A stretch of 64,000 nucleotides of DNA. Origin: JBFWVJ01 sp050246795. GTDB taxonomy: Bacteria; Patescibacteriota; Gracilibacteria; JAUYGZ01. Location of the stretch: contig JBFWVJ010000005.1 of assembly GCA_050246795.1 (NCBI GenBank), positions 1 through 64,000 on the forward strand, in the 5' to 3' direction. The translations under genes and the position numbers were made by a program. The first letter of the stretch is position 1. Each line of letters opens with the position of its first letter. This document shows, piece by piece, positions 49,744 to 59,358 of the stretch. Below the pieces are notes generated by a model that did not search any database, was not told where the DNA came from, and worked only from the letters and a program-made list of their open reading frames with translations.

Positions 49744-51621
49744 ATGATGTTTTTGCGCTTTTTTCAGTCCTGGAAGGTATTTGTACCTTTGTTGGCCTTT
49801 CTGCTCATTGGCAGCGGTGTTGTTTTTTTGTCGGGAGATGAAGCTTCTGAGGGTGCTTCGGAGGAGGTTTATAAGACGGTTGATCTGATTCGAGCTGATT
49901 CATTGGTTCAGGTTCCGGTCGTTTCTACTACTTTGGGGACGGTACAGTCCGACCATGAAGTCGAAATCCGCGCTGAAACTTCGGGAAGAATTGTTTCCAT
50001 TGGTGTTAAAAAAGGCGATATTTTGCAACCGGATCAAATTCTCTTGGAATTGGATCATCAGATCCTGGATGCGCAGATCCTTCAAGCTGAGGCACGATTG
50101 GCCTCTGCTCAGGCCCAATTGGCCAAATTGAAGAATGGTGAACGGCCTGAGGACATTGCCATCCTGGAGCAGAAAATTTTGGCCGAAGGCGAACGACTGA
50201 AAGAAATGAAGCGAGGGGCTCGTCCTGAGGAATTGGCAATTGTACAAACGCAATTGGAAAATGCTCAGAGGAATCTCTCAGATGTCGAGCTGGAACTGAA
50301 AAATATAGAAGATAAGGCTGCGAGAGATCTTGCTACCACTTTACAGAAAAACCGTGATGTTATTCAACTTTCATCGGTTACCATGGCGAAAATCCTCAGT
50401 AGCAATTTGCAAGATGTGATCTATCCGATCCGCACTCCGGAAAATAGAACTTGTCGTCTTCAGTTTAATACTATACTTGATAATCGTATTGCAGATGCAT
50501 GTTTTGAGGCTTTGTTTGCTTCGGAAGCAGTCAAAGATTTTCTTATCGACCTTGCTCAAGATGATCAAAATGAATTATTTGAAAAGCTGAATACAACGGA
50601 TGAAAAAATTACTTTGATGAGGAATTTCTTGGTCAAACTTCTCCAAGTTGTGAATTCCACGGTTTCGATTGATCAGGGGTTGCCTCTGGATGAATCACTT
50701 TTGAATTCCTACAAGAGTGCCATTGCTTCTGGGCAAACTGAACTGGAAAGTGTGGCTGCTCAAGTGAATCTTCAAATTCAGAACTCTCAAAGCCAGCTTG
50801 TTAATAACAAGTCAGCTGTCGATGCAGCTCAGAATCGTGTAAATCAATCTAACAATGCTGTTTTAAACTTAGAGAAAGAACTAGCGCTCAAGTCGTCCGG
50901 CGCAACTCCTGAGCAAATCATCATCCAAGAAACCCAAATCCGCCAATTGGAACTTCAGCTGGAAATAGCTCGAAATGGAGCTCGTAACGAGGATGTGTTG
51001 GCACAGGAAGCTCAGGTAAAACAAGCGCAAGCTGATGTGGCTGTGGCGGTTGCGAATAAGAATAAGGCGGTTCTGCGGTCTCCACTACGCGGGACGGTTA
51101 TTCTTCTGCCCTTCGAAGTGGGGGATTATGTAAACAATGGTGAAACACTTGCTGTGGTTGCGAACCGGGAGGCTTTGCAGGTGAAAACGTATATTACTGA
51201 AAAAGAACGAGGTTTGATTATGGTTGATGGACTCGTCACAGCTCAAGAGGGAAAAATCAAGGGTTTTGTTGAAGAGATTTCCCCGGCCTTGGAGCAAGAG
51301 ACGAAGAAAATCGAAGTATTGGTTCGCTTAACTGAAGCAACGGAATCCTTGGTATTGGGGCAAACCTTATTTGTCAATTTTGAATCATCCCTTCCTGAAA
51401 ACACTTTACGAGTTCCTCTTTCGGCGGTGCGCATAGTCGGAGAGAGTGCCTTTGTCCTCACAGTCGATGCTGATGGATTCGTGCAATCATTGCCGGTAAC
51501 GGCGGGAACACTTCTCGAAGACACGGTGATTATCACTGGGGTTGCTCAGGATCAATTGATCGTCGCCGATGTTCTGGGGATCAAAGAAGGTGAGAAAGTT
51601 CATTCTTCATCCTCCTTATGA
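49744..51621 (+). CDS. RND periplasmic adaptor (membrane fusion protein)
   Basis: A 625-residue HlyD-type adaptor. N-terminal anchor (WKVFVPLLAFLLIGSGVVFL), a biotinyl/lipoyl barrel (VEIRAETSGRIVSIGVKKGD, PLRGTVILLPFEVGDYV), two coiled-coil arms (AEARLASAQAQLAKLK, LEKELALKSSGATPEQ) and a beta barrel. Between the arms lies a large lineage-specific insert (about 205-360) with two Cys. I start at 49744; a TTG at 49729 is in frame. Its stop overlaps the pump start by 4 bp. Confidence 0.9.
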   Translation: MMFLRFFQSWKVFVPLLAFLLIGSGVVFLSGDEASEGASEEVYKTVDLIRADSLVQVPVVSTTLGTVQSDHEVEIRAETSGRIVSIGVKKGDILQPDQILLELDHQILDAQILQAEARLASAQAQLAKLKNGERPEDIAILEQKILAEGERLKEMKRGARPEELAIVQTQLENAQRNLSDVELELKNIEDKAARDLATTLQKNRDVIQLSSVTMAKILSSNLQDVIYPIRTPENRTCRLQFNTILDNRIADACFEALFASEAVKDFLIDLAQDDQNELFEKLNTTDEKITLMRNFLVKLLQVVNSTVSIDQGLPLDESLLNSYKSAIASGQTELESVAAQVNLQIQNSQSQLVNNKSAVDAAQNRVNQSNNAVLNLEKELALKSSGATPEQIIIQETQIRQLELQLEIARNGARNEDVLAQEAQVKQAQADVAVAVANKNKAVLRSPLRGTVILLPFEVGDYVNNGETLAVVANREALQVKTYITEKERGLIMVDGLVTAQEGKIKGFVEEISPALEQETKKIEVLVRLTEATESLVLGQTLFVNFESSLPENTLRVPLSAVRIVGESAFVLTVDADGFVQSLPVTAGTLLEDTVIITGVAQDQLIVADVLGIKEGEKVHSSSSL

Positions 51622-54600
51622 GCCGTGTCTGGATTTTTTTCATTGAGCACTTTCGATTCACCTATGTTGTCCTGACGACCATCATTTTGTCAGGTCTGGT
51701 GTCGGTTTACTTAATGCCAAAGGAATCTGCTCCGGAGGTGGTGGTGCCGATTGGGGTGGTGACGACCATTTACCCCGGCGCGAGCGCCCTGGATGTGGAA
51801 GAACTCGTTACCAATGAAATCGAAGATGAAATCAGCGATTTGGATGATTTGGATACCTATACTTCCACCTCTTCTGAAGGAGTTTCTTCCATTGTGGTGG
51901 AATTTGACCCCAACAGTCAGATCGATGATCGGATCCGGGCTTTGAAGGACGCCGTCGATGATGCACTCCCTGATTTGCCTGATGAAGTCGATCGATCGAT
52001 CGTCAAGCAGATCACGTTGGCCGATCAACCGATGATGATTTTTTCTTTTTCGGTGGATGTGCCTGAGCGTGAATTGAAGTCCATCGCTGAAACCGTCCAA
52101 GACGAATTGGAAAAGCTTCCCGGACTTTCGGAAGCCAAGCTGGTGGGAGTCAGAGATCGTGAGGTGCAGGTGACTGTGGATCAGGCTCAGCTGGAGTTGT
52201 ATGGACTCTCACTCGGAGAAGTGGTTCGCGCGATCCAGAGCAATGATGCTCAGCTTCCGGTGGGCTCTATTGAGCAGCAGCAAAAGAAGTATACGGTGCG
52301 TTTTGAAGGCGGTTTGGAGGATCCCTCCTTGATTGCTGATATTCCCATCAGGAGCCTCGGAACTCAGCCGGTGTATGTGTCCGATGTTGCTCAGGTTACG
52401 GATGGTTTCCAAGAACAATCCAGCTTGTCCCGATTGAGCTTGGATGGAGAAATGGCCGAAGGGTCTATTTCCGTGGAGATATTTAAGCGTGAAAGGGCTG
52501 ACATTGTTACCTTGACCAATGCGATTTATGCTACTTTGGATGAACTCAAAAAGGGCGTTCTCCGTGATGCGGAAGTTTTTATTTCCTTTGATGAAGGGGA
52601 GAGGATCCAAGATGATTTGTTTGGTCTCTTGAACAATGGTTGGCAGACCATTCTCATTGTTTTTCTGCTGCTCTATTTATTTTTGGGATGGAGAGAGGCA
52701 TTGTTGGCTGGGATCAGTGTTCCGGTGACGTTTTTGATTACCTTTATCTTTTTGTCTATCCTGGGGTTTACCATTAATTTCTTGACCCTGTTTTCGCTGA
52801 TTCTTGCCCTGGGGATTCTGGTGGATTCGACGATTGTCATCGTGGAAGGGATGCATTCGTATGTTCAAGAAGGCAAGTCTCCTATCGAAGCCGCGAAAGC
52901 AACCATTCATGAGTACCAATGGCCGGTGATTTCCGGGATCATGACTACCGTGGCGGCCTTTTTCCCCATGACCTTTGCCTCAGGGGTAACGGGACAGTAT
53001 ATCCGAACGATTCCGGTGACGGTATCGATCGTTCTTTTGGCTTCACTTTTTGTAGCGTTGACGATCATTCCGGTGATTGGCTCTCGTTATTTGAAGAAGT
53101 CTCACAATGATTCAGCTCATCGGTCTGAGGACAAAACAATATCAAGTGTTGAGTATATTCATCGGCTTGGGGTGTGGTATGAAAAACGATTGCGAAAGAT
53201 TTTGAGTGATACCAAACATCATTGGCAGGTGTTTGCATTTTTGGTGATCGCTTTTGTGATCAGCATGTCCCTTCCATTTGTTGGCATTCTGGATGCGGTC
53301 TTATTCCCAGTGGTCGATGAAGATCGGTTTACCCTCCAGGTCGAGGCGCCATTAGGGACTGTTTTGGAAAAAACCGATGAGGTTGTGAAAAAAGTGGAGA
53401 AAATGCTGTACGAGGATCCGAGAATTGTGTCCTTTGTGACCAGTGTGGGTTCAGCCGGAGGCCAATCAACAGGTGGTTCATCTTCCAGCAGTCACATCGC
53501 TCGTATATCGGTGAGCCTCGTAGAAGAAGATGAGCGAGTTGAAAAAAGTTATGACATTTTGGAAGAATACAGAGCCCGATTTCGCCAGATAACCGATGCG
53601 AATATTACGCTGTCCCAGGAAGCGGCAGGGCCTCCCACGGGATCGCCGATCGAAATCACGTTCAGTGGTGAAAACCTCGATGAACTGGATCGACTCTTGC
53701 GGTCCGGTGAGGAAATCCTGGCGACGACTGAGGGGACGACGTCGATTGAACGTTCCATCAAGGATGCTCCGTTTGAGTTTTCATTTCGAGTGGACCGTGC
53801 CAAGGCGGCGCAAGTGGGAGTGACTCCATTGGATATCGCAGATTTTATCCGGACTTCTCTTTTTGGAAGGGATGCCACTACCTTGAAGCTTCAGGGAAAT
53901 GATGTCGATGTCATGGTTCAATTGAATTTAAATCCATTCTCAAATCATCCCCATGAAACCCAAAAGACCTCGATCAACGTTCTCGAAAACCTCAGTATTC
54001 CGACTCCTCAGGGATCTGTTCCGCTGATGGCTTTACTGGATACCAGTCTTCGGAGCAGTGTCTATTCGATTCAGCACGATGATGGCGAACGTATTTCCAA
54101 GCTGACCTCCGATATTCGTCCTGGCTTTACGACCCAATCGGTTTTAGAAGCTTTTGATCAGCGGGTTTCCGAACTCAAAATGCCTCCTGATTACCGGATT
54201 CGTTATGGAGGAGAGGCTGAAGATGTCGCGGAGTCATTCAATAGCATGTACAACGCCATGATCATTGGGGTGTTTTTGATCGCGGCCATTCTGGTCTTAC
54301 AGTTCAATTCGTTTAAGCAGCCGTTTTTCATCCTGGTTTCCCTTCCATTTGCTTTGATCGGCGTTTTCCCAGGATTAGCCATCTCTCAGCAACCCCTCAG
54401 CTTCCCAGCATTTATTGGTATCGTTGCTTTGTCCGGGATCGTGGTCAATGACGCGATCATCATGATCGATCAGATCAATAATAATATTAAAAAGCATTTA
54501 CCTTTTCAGGATGCTGTCGTGAAAGCGACGCTTTCCCGGGTTCAGCCCATTATTCTGACCACGGTCACGACCGTTGCGGGTATTCTTCCTTTGACGCTCA

Positions 54601-54725
54601 GTGACCCGATTTGGGGGCCGCTGGGATTTGCTATTATTTTCGGGTTAACGTTTTCAACGGTCTTGACCCTTTTGGTTGTGCCGCTCTTGTATTATCGGTA
54701 CGGTGAACATACGGTTCAGTTATAA
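51618..54725 (+). CDS. RND-family efflux transporter (AcrB/HAE1-type)
   Basis: A 1035-residue transporter. N-terminal membrane helix followed by porter domain (EVVVPIGVVTTIYPGASALDVEE), second membrane block (FLLLYLFLGWREALLAGISVP, TFIFLSILGFTINFLTLFSL, LALGILVDSTIVIVEGMHSY with the proton-relay Asp), and a second half with the same layout (VALSGIVVNDAIIMIDQINN, PLGFAIIFGLTFSTVLTLLV). It pairs with the adaptor upstream; no outer-membrane channel is present. A Patescibacteria cell has one membrane, so the complex likely exports from the membrane or periplasm-like zone. Confidence 0.94.
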   Translation: MSRVWIFFIEHFRFTYVVLTTIILSGLVSVYLMPKESAPEVVVPIGVVTTIYPGASALDVEELVTNEIEDEISDLDDLDTYTSTSSEGVSSIVVEFDPNSQIDDRIRALKDAVDDALPDLPDEVDRSIVKQITLADQPMMIFSFSVDVPERELKSIAETVQDELEKLPGLSEAKLVGVRDREVQVTVDQAQLELYGLSLGEVVRAIQSNDAQLPVGSIEQQQKKYTVRFEGGLEDPSLIADIPIRSLGTQPVYVSDVAQVTDGFQEQSSLSRLSLDGEMAEGSISVEIFKRERADIVTLTNAIYATLDELKKGVLRDAEVFISFDEGERIQDDLFGLLNNGWQTILIVFLLLYLFLGWREALLAGISVPVTFLITFIFLSILGFTINFLTLFSLILALGILVDSTIVIVEGMHSYVQEGKSPIEAAKATIHEYQWPVISGIMTTVAAFFPMTFASGVTGQYIRTIPVTVSIVLLASLFVALTIIPVIGSRYLKKSHNDSAHRSEDKTISSVEYIHRLGVWYEKRLRKILSDTKHHWQVFAFLVIAFVISMSLPFVGILDAVLFPVVDEDRFTLQVEAPLGTVLEKTDEVVKKVEKMLYEDPRIVSFVTSVGSAGGQSTGGSSSSSHIARISVSLVEEDERVEKSYDILEEYRARFRQITDANITLSQEAAGPPTGSPIEITFSGENLDELDRLLRSGEEILATTEGTTSIERSIKDAPFEFSFRVDRAKAAQVGVTPLDIADFIRTSLFGRDATTLKLQGNDVDVMVQLNLNPFSNHPHETQKTSINVLENLSIPTPQGSVPLMALLDTSLRSSVYSIQHDDGERISKLTSDIRPGFTTQSVLEAFDQRVSELKMPPDYRIRYGGEAEDVAESFNSMYNAMIIGVFLIAAILVLQFNSFKQPFFILVSLPFALIGVFPGLAISQQPLSFPAFIGIVALSGIVVNDAIIMIDQINNNIKKHLPFQDAVVKATLSRVQPIILTTVTTVAGILPLTLSDPIWGPLGFAIIFGLTFSTVLTLLVVPLLYYRYGEHTVQL

Positions 54726-54799
54726 AAAAGGCTCTTTTCTTCATGCAATTTTAATGTTCGTCTGATAATGTTTTTCCTCAACAAGTAACCAGCTTGCTC

Positions 54800-55465
54800 A
54801 TGCGAATTCTTGTAGCGGAAGATGAAGTCAAGATTGCCGCCTTTATCAAAAAGGCCCTTGAAACCCATTCGATCGCGGTGGATCTTGCCACAGATGGAGA
54901 ACAAGCATTTTACCTGGGTACGGTTTCAGATTATGACGTCATTTTGCTGGACGTGATGCTCCCGAAGATGAATGGCGTGGAAGTCTGTCAGAAACTACGA
55001 TCAAAAGATGTTAAAAGTCCCATCATTATGATCTCTGCTCGTGGGGCGATCGATGATAAGATTCGAGGTTTGGATAGTGGTGCCGATGATTATTTGCCGA
55101 AGCCATTTAATTTTTCAGAACTCTTTGCGCGTATCCGTTCGGTTTCGAGGAGGAAGGCCACTCTTTTGAAGCCACATCTCCAGGTGCATGATGTGACCAT
55201 AGATACGAATAAATGCTTGGTCTATCGGGGCGACAAACGCATCGATCTTTCACCGAGAGAGTATCGCTTACTAGAATATTTGGTGAAAAACCAAGGAAAG
55301 GTCGTCAATAGATTTGATATCATGGAAAACGTATGGGGTTCTGGCGAACGAAGCCTTTCCAATGTGGTCGATGTTCATATCAGTCATCTTCGTTCAAAGC
55401 TGGATCGTGGGTTTGAAACGGAGTTGATTCGTACCGTGAGAGGAGGGGGATATATTTTCGAATGA
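54800..55465 (+). CDS. OmpR/PhoB-family response regulator
   Basis: A 221-residue regulator: receiver with acidic pair EDE, phospho-Asp in VILLDVMLPKMNG, conserved K in YLPKPF, then a winged-helix DNA-binding domain (LSPREYRLLEYLVKNQGKVV, VVDVHISHLRSKLDRG, TVRGGGYIF). ATG at 54800 is preferred to TTG at 54794. It lies 75 bp after the RND genes, which it may control. Its 3' end overlaps the convergent kinase-like gene by 72 bp. Confidence 0.92.
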   Translation: MRILVAEDEVKIAAFIKKALETHSIAVDLATDGEQAFYLGTVSDYDVILLDVMLPKMNGVEVCQKLRSKDVKSPIIMISARGAIDDKIRGLDSGADDYLPKPFNFSELFARIRSVSRRKATLLKPHLQVHDVTIDTNKCLVYRGDKRIDLSPREYRLLEYLVKNQGKVVNRFDIMENVWGSGERSLSNVVDVHISHLRSKLDRGFETELIRTVRGGGYIFE

Positions 55466-56011
55466 TGAGGATTCTACAGGGAAGGTCAGCAGTATTTGAC
55501 CTTTTTTTTCTTTCACTCGGATTTTGCTCAGACGAAGAATCGCTAAGCCCAGTTCTAGGCCGACTTCGTGGTTTTTGTTTGCAGAGTTGAGCAGCGCCTG
55601 AGGAGATGCATGGTCTATTTGGAGGATTCGAGACGCGGAGTGGTATCGAATTTGCAAGCGCTGAGAATATTTCAGAATTCGTTTCAGAAGTTGTTTGACC
55701 GCTTCGCTTATGTAAAAACGATCGAGTCTTAAAACAACTTTTTCTGAAGGGAGTTGGATCTGTTTTATTTGATTTTCGTTTTCATCGAGGGTTGCGAGAG
55801 CGGTTTCGAGGAGTTCGCGCAAGGAGATTTTTTGATAAAAAAACTGAGGTTTTTTTTTCATGAAGATTTCCTGGTGTTTGATGAGGAGTGCAGAAGTTTC
55901 TGTGATTTCAAGCAGTTTTTTTCGATTTATCCGCTTTTCCTTGAGCAAGTTTGAGATGACCGTGAACATATTGAGGAGGTCGTGCTTGATGGCTTGTGCG
56001 GATTTTTTCAT
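55394..56011 (-). CDS. Degenerate histidine-kinase-like protein, ChpT/Spo0B-like
   Basis: A 205-residue protein from the ATG at 56011 (MKKSAQAIKHDLLNM). It has a helical-hairpin start with H10 in KHDLLNMFTVISNLLKEKR, resembling a dimerisation/phosphoacceptor domain. The rest has the outline of a HATPase domain, but the N-box Asn is lost (AVKQLLKRILKYS) and the G1 box is unlike DxGxG (IDHASPQALL), while a GLELGLAILRLS G2-like stretch stays. This combination fits histidine phosphotransferases such as ChpT and Spo0B, which do not bind ATP. It is surrounded by response-regulator genes. Confidence 0.65.
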   Translation of the reverse strand: MKKSAQAIKHDLLNMFTVISNLLKEKRINRKKLLEITETSALLIKHQEIFMKKKPQFFYQKISLRELLETALATLDENENQIKQIQLPSEKVVLRLDRFYISEAVKQLLKRILKYSQRLQIRYHSASRILQIDHASPQALLNSANKNHEVGLELGLAILRLSKIRVKEKKGQILLTFPVESSSFENISPSSHGTNQLRFKPTIQL

Positions 56012-56073
56012 GGCGTCATTATCTGTTGTATTATAAGAAACAAGGGTAAAATACAAAAGATAATCATCGTTGT

Positions 56074-56757
56074 ATGAATATTCTCATAGTTGAGGATGAT
56101 TTTCTGATTGCCAGATCTCTTCGAAAAATCTGCCAGAGTATCCATTTCGTGAATTCGGTAGATGTTGTATTGAGCTATGATGATGCTCTGCGAAAAGTAG
56201 CTGATCTTGGCTATGACCTGTTTTTGACCGATCTTTTTCTAGGGGTCGATCAAGATGAAGGCTTGAAATTATGTGAGTTTTTAAGACTCCATCATCAGAG
56301 GACGCCGATTATTATTGTGACGTCGTATTATTCGATTGAGTATTTGGAAAGGGCCTTTGCGTTGGGGGTCAATGACTATCTCCTCAAACCTTTCCACCCC
56401 AAAGAGATTGAGCTCAGGATCCAGCGTTGGATGAAGGTCAATGACCATCCCATTATCGGCCGGCTCCAGTATGAGCAGCTGAGTTACGAACCCACAACGC
56501 ATGAATTCTTCTTTGAAGAAAAAAAACTGTCATTGACGAAACGCGAAAAGGCTCTGTTAATCATTCTCCTTCGGGATTCTGAAAAACTCCTGCCGACCCA
56601 TTTCATTGAAGAGAAGTTTTGGGGTGATTACTCTCATCAGAGTCATAATATTCGATCCAATATTCAAAGCTTGAGAAGGTCTTTGGGCAGCTCATGTGGC
56701 TCCTGGATCCAAACAGTGCGCGGAGAAGGCTATATCTTGAAAAAGGTATCGGGGTGA
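56074..56757 (+). CDS. OmpR-type response regulator, diverged
   Basis: A 227-residue regulator: receiver (LIVEDDFLIARSL, LFLTDLFLGVDQDEG for phospho-Asp, YLLKPFHPKE) and a C-terminal winged helix (LTKREKALLIILLRDSEKLL, HNIRSNIQSLRRSLGSS, TVRGEGYILKK). Divergent from the ChpT/Spo0B-like gene with 62 bp between. It precedes the lone receiver by 27 bp. Confidence 0.9.
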   Translation: MNILIVEDDFLIARSLRKICQSIHFVNSVDVVLSYDDALRKVADLGYDLFLTDLFLGVDQDEGLKLCEFLRLHHQRTPIIIVTSYYSIEYLERAFALGVNDYLLKPFHPKEIELRIQRWMKVNDHPIIGRLQYEQLSYEPTTHEFFFEEKKLSLTKREKALLIILLRDSEKLLPTHFIEEKFWGDYSHQSHNIRSNIQSLRRSLGSSCGSWIQTVRGEGYILKKVSG

Positions 56758-56784
56758 GAAATAATTCATCTGTTTGAAACCCCT

Positions 56785-57156
56785 ATGAAAAAGATCCTGA
56801 TATTGGAAGATGAGGAAGTCTTAGGGAGGGTTTACAAAAAGAAGCTTGAAGTTGAGGTACGGTGGGTTAGGTCGGTCGAAGAGACAGAGGAAATCATTCA
56901 TCAGTTTCCTGCGGACCTTCTTCTGCTCGATCATGGGATTCGAGGACATGAAAAGGCCGGGATCGATCTTATCCCATTGCTTCGAACGGTTCTTCCTGGC
57001 TCAAAGATCCTGATGTTGTCCAACTATAGTGATTTTCAACTCCAGGCAGCGGCTGTTGAGCAAGGTGCTGATGCTTATTTGGTCAAGATCAACACCCCTC
57101 CCAAAGTACTGGTTCAGTATGTCCACGGACTCTTTAATGCTTTTTCCGAGGTTTAA
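56785..57156 (+). CDS. Single-domain response regulator
   Basis: A 123-residue receiver-only protein: acidic pair EDEE, phospho-Asp in LLLLDHGIRGHEKAGIDL, then MLSNYS (Thr/Ser position) and YLVKINTPP (Lys). No output domain. It resembles the receiver at 62331 (both have VLxRVYKxxLE at the start). Its end overlaps the convergent kinase gene by 23 bp. It may act as phosphate relay or sink. Confidence 0.85.
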   Translation: MKKILILEDEEVLGRVYKKKLEVEVRWVRSVEETEEIIHQFPADLLLLDHGIRGHEKAGIDLIPLLRTVLPGSKILMLSNYSDFQLQAAAVEQGADAYLVKINTPPKVLVQYVHGLFNAFSEV

Positions 57157-59305
57157 TGGAGGTATTTGCCCGGGTTTTTGAGGCAGGTTTTGGAAGTGAG
57201 ATCGTGAAGGTCGCTCCTCCTCCGGGGGTATCGCTGACGGCGAGTTGGCCTTTGTGAAGATCGACGATTTGTTTGCAGAGATAGAGTCCCAATCCGATTC
57301 CCATGCCCATATGACTCTGGCTGGTCTGAAATTTATGAAAGATTTTCTTCTTTGCCTCGTCGGGGATACCGGGTCCATTGTCTATGATCGAAATATCGAT
57401 GCTTTTGGCGGTTCGTTCCGTCCGGATCGTGATGGTTCCTCCTTCCGGAATAAATTTTTGCGCGTTTGTCAGGAGGTTGTACATGACCTGGCGCAGTTTA
57501 AACTCATCGACTTTTAGCAGGACCGGTTGCTGGAGTCGTTGGTCGAGGCTCAGTTCGATGGTTTTTTGGCTGGTGATGTCCTTTAATTCTTCAAAAATGT
57601 CGCTCACGAAGGTGGCGATGTCGACGTCTTTCAAGTGGAGCTTCGCCTTTTTTAAATCGTACTGTTGGACATCGAAGAGGTTCTGTGTGAGGTGTTTGAG
57701 TTTGTCGAGGGAGTTTTCAAGGACTTTCATGTCTTCCAATACCTGTGAGCTGTGATCATACGAATCCAACGTGTCTTCGAGCTGAAGCAACGCGATGTTT
57801 AACGGCGTTCTGAATTCGTGAGCCGTTACGGCGATGAAATCGGATTGTTGGCTGAGCAGATGTTTGATTTTTTCATTTTGTTTTTTGAGGTGATTGGTTT
57901 TTTCATTGATCAGTTGTTTCATCAAGTCATTTTCCTCTTTGAGATCACTCTGGAGCAGGATGTTGATGAAGCAGAGCTCAATAAACTGTTTTGTTTTGAT
58001 GAGTTCTTGAATTTCTTCCCGACTGTAGGAATCTTTTTGTGGACGGTGTCCGAGGAGGAGGAACCCGATCAGCTTTGTTTCCAGATACAAGGGAAAACAG
58101 ATCGAAGCATCCAGTTCTTTCATCTTTTTCAATTGATGAGGTTTTTTTTGAAGCTCGAGCTCTTCGGTGATGAGGACTTTTGTGTGTTCAGTTTCAATCG
58201 ATTTAGAAAAGTGGTCTGCGTAATAGATGGGGATTTCGATGTGGTTCTTTTTTTCTCGGATCAAGTACAACTGGACGGATGTAAAGTGAAGATTGAGGAC
58301 AAAGGCTGATTCAATTTTTCTGACGAGTTCTGAGTAGTTGCCACAGTAGTAGATGCTGGACTTGAGCTGGTCCAACTGATATCTGAATTCACGGAACTGA
58401 CTGCTGATGAATTCCGGGAAGATTTTTTCGAGGTGTTTCAGTGAGAGAAGGCCTATTGAAATCCCCAGGACGCTATTGACCCAGCTGGCGAGTGGTGGAA
58501 GATTCGTTTGTGCAAACAGCAGGGGGAGGAGCCATTCAGCCGTAAGTGTAATGCCCGCAAATCCTGCAAACAGTAGCGAAGCTCGTAGGATCTTTAATGA
58601 GGCAAAGGAGAAATTGAAGAACCGATATTTTTGCATGGCGTAGAACGCCGGAATAATGAAAAAGAGACTAAAGGTCGGGGATTCGAGTTGAAGGATGAAG
58701 ATCCCCCACAAGGGGAGTACAACATTGGTCGCGACTCCGAAGAAGAGAAACACCCAACATCCAAAAGCAGCCATGATAATCTTCTTTCTTTCCAAACCCT
58801 GGCTACTCCAAATTTTTTGGATTCCCAGCAAGATCGCCAGGAGGAGACTGCCCAAGAAATACCAGACATATACCTGATACCAGGGTCCGAATTCGTCGCC
58901 GTACAAGACGCCGTCTTGGAAGATGAGCGCTTTTTCGATAAGGGGCGTGAAGAGGGCTATGCCAGAGAGTGCTGTCGTGATCACGATCGCCATGATGACC
59001 ACCCAGCGGGGGATGGCGATGGTGGGACGAGGGAAGTAATGAAAGAAGCCACAGAGTCCGAGGCCTAGAAAAAAAGAAGCTGCGTATGCGCCTCGAATAA
59101 AGGTCAATGATCCCTCATACCACTGCGAAACGTTTCCGAGGTAGTAGCCGAAGTACATGCAAATCAGCCATATCAGCACGCTCATCGTAAAGAAAAAATA
59201 CGAGCGATGGGCAGGTGAATGGGGGTTTTTCATCAGCGAAAGCACGCTGATGACCAAGGTGATCGTGCCGCAAAATAAGTACAGCACGGTAATATACAGT
59301 GGCAT
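57134..59305 (-). CDS. Membrane sensor histidine kinase (7TM-type N-terminus)
   Basis: A 723-residue sensor kinase. About residues 5-240 hold seven or eight membrane helices of the HisKA_7TM type; then a GAF-like segment (about 300-430: VQLYLIREKKNHIEIPIYYA), a short coiled coil, HisKA with H at about 495 (TAHEFRTPLN) and a full HATPase (MYNLLTNAQKF, IDNGPGIPDE, GMGIGLGLYL, TPGGGATFTI). It is the only complete kinase in the window, with at least four receivers and a phosphotransferase-like protein beside it. The ligand is unknown. Confidence 0.9.
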   Translation of the reverse strand: MPLYITVLYLFCGTITLVISVLSLMKNPHSPAHRSYFFFTMSVLIWLICMYFGYYLGNVSQWYEGSLTFIRGAYAASFFLGLGLCGFFHYFPRPTIAIPRWVVIMAIVITTALSGIALFTPLIEKALIFQDGVLYGDEFGPWYQVYVWYFLGSLLLAILLGIQKIWSSQGLERKKIIMAAFGCWVFLFFGVATNVVLPLWGIFILQLESPTFSLFFIIPAFYAMQKYRFFNFSFASLKILRASLLFAGFAGITLTAEWLLPLLFAQTNLPPLASWVNSVLGISIGLLSLKHLEKIFPEFISSQFREFRYQLDQLKSSIYYCGNYSELVRKIESAFVLNLHFTSVQLYLIREKKNHIEIPIYYADHFSKSIETEHTKVLITEELELQKKPHQLKKMKELDASICFPLYLETKLIGFLLLGHRPQKDSYSREEIQELIKTKQFIELCFINILLQSDLKEENDLMKQLINEKTNHLKKQNEKIKHLLSQQSDFIAVTAHEFRTPLNIALLQLEDTLDSYDHSSQVLEDMKVLENSLDKLKHLTQNLFDVQQYDLKKAKLHLKDVDIATFVSDIFEELKDITSQKTIELSLDQRLQQPVLLKVDEFKLRQVMYNLLTNAQKFIPEGGTITIRTERTAKSIDISIIDNGPGIPDEAKKKIFHKFQTSQSHMGMGIGLGLYLCKQIVDLHKGQLAVSDTPGGGATFTISLPKPASKTRANTSIKPRKKH

Positions 59306-59358
59306 GGTGAATGAGTTCGAGTGTCATTTTCTCATGTGCTGATCTCCATGACAATCTA

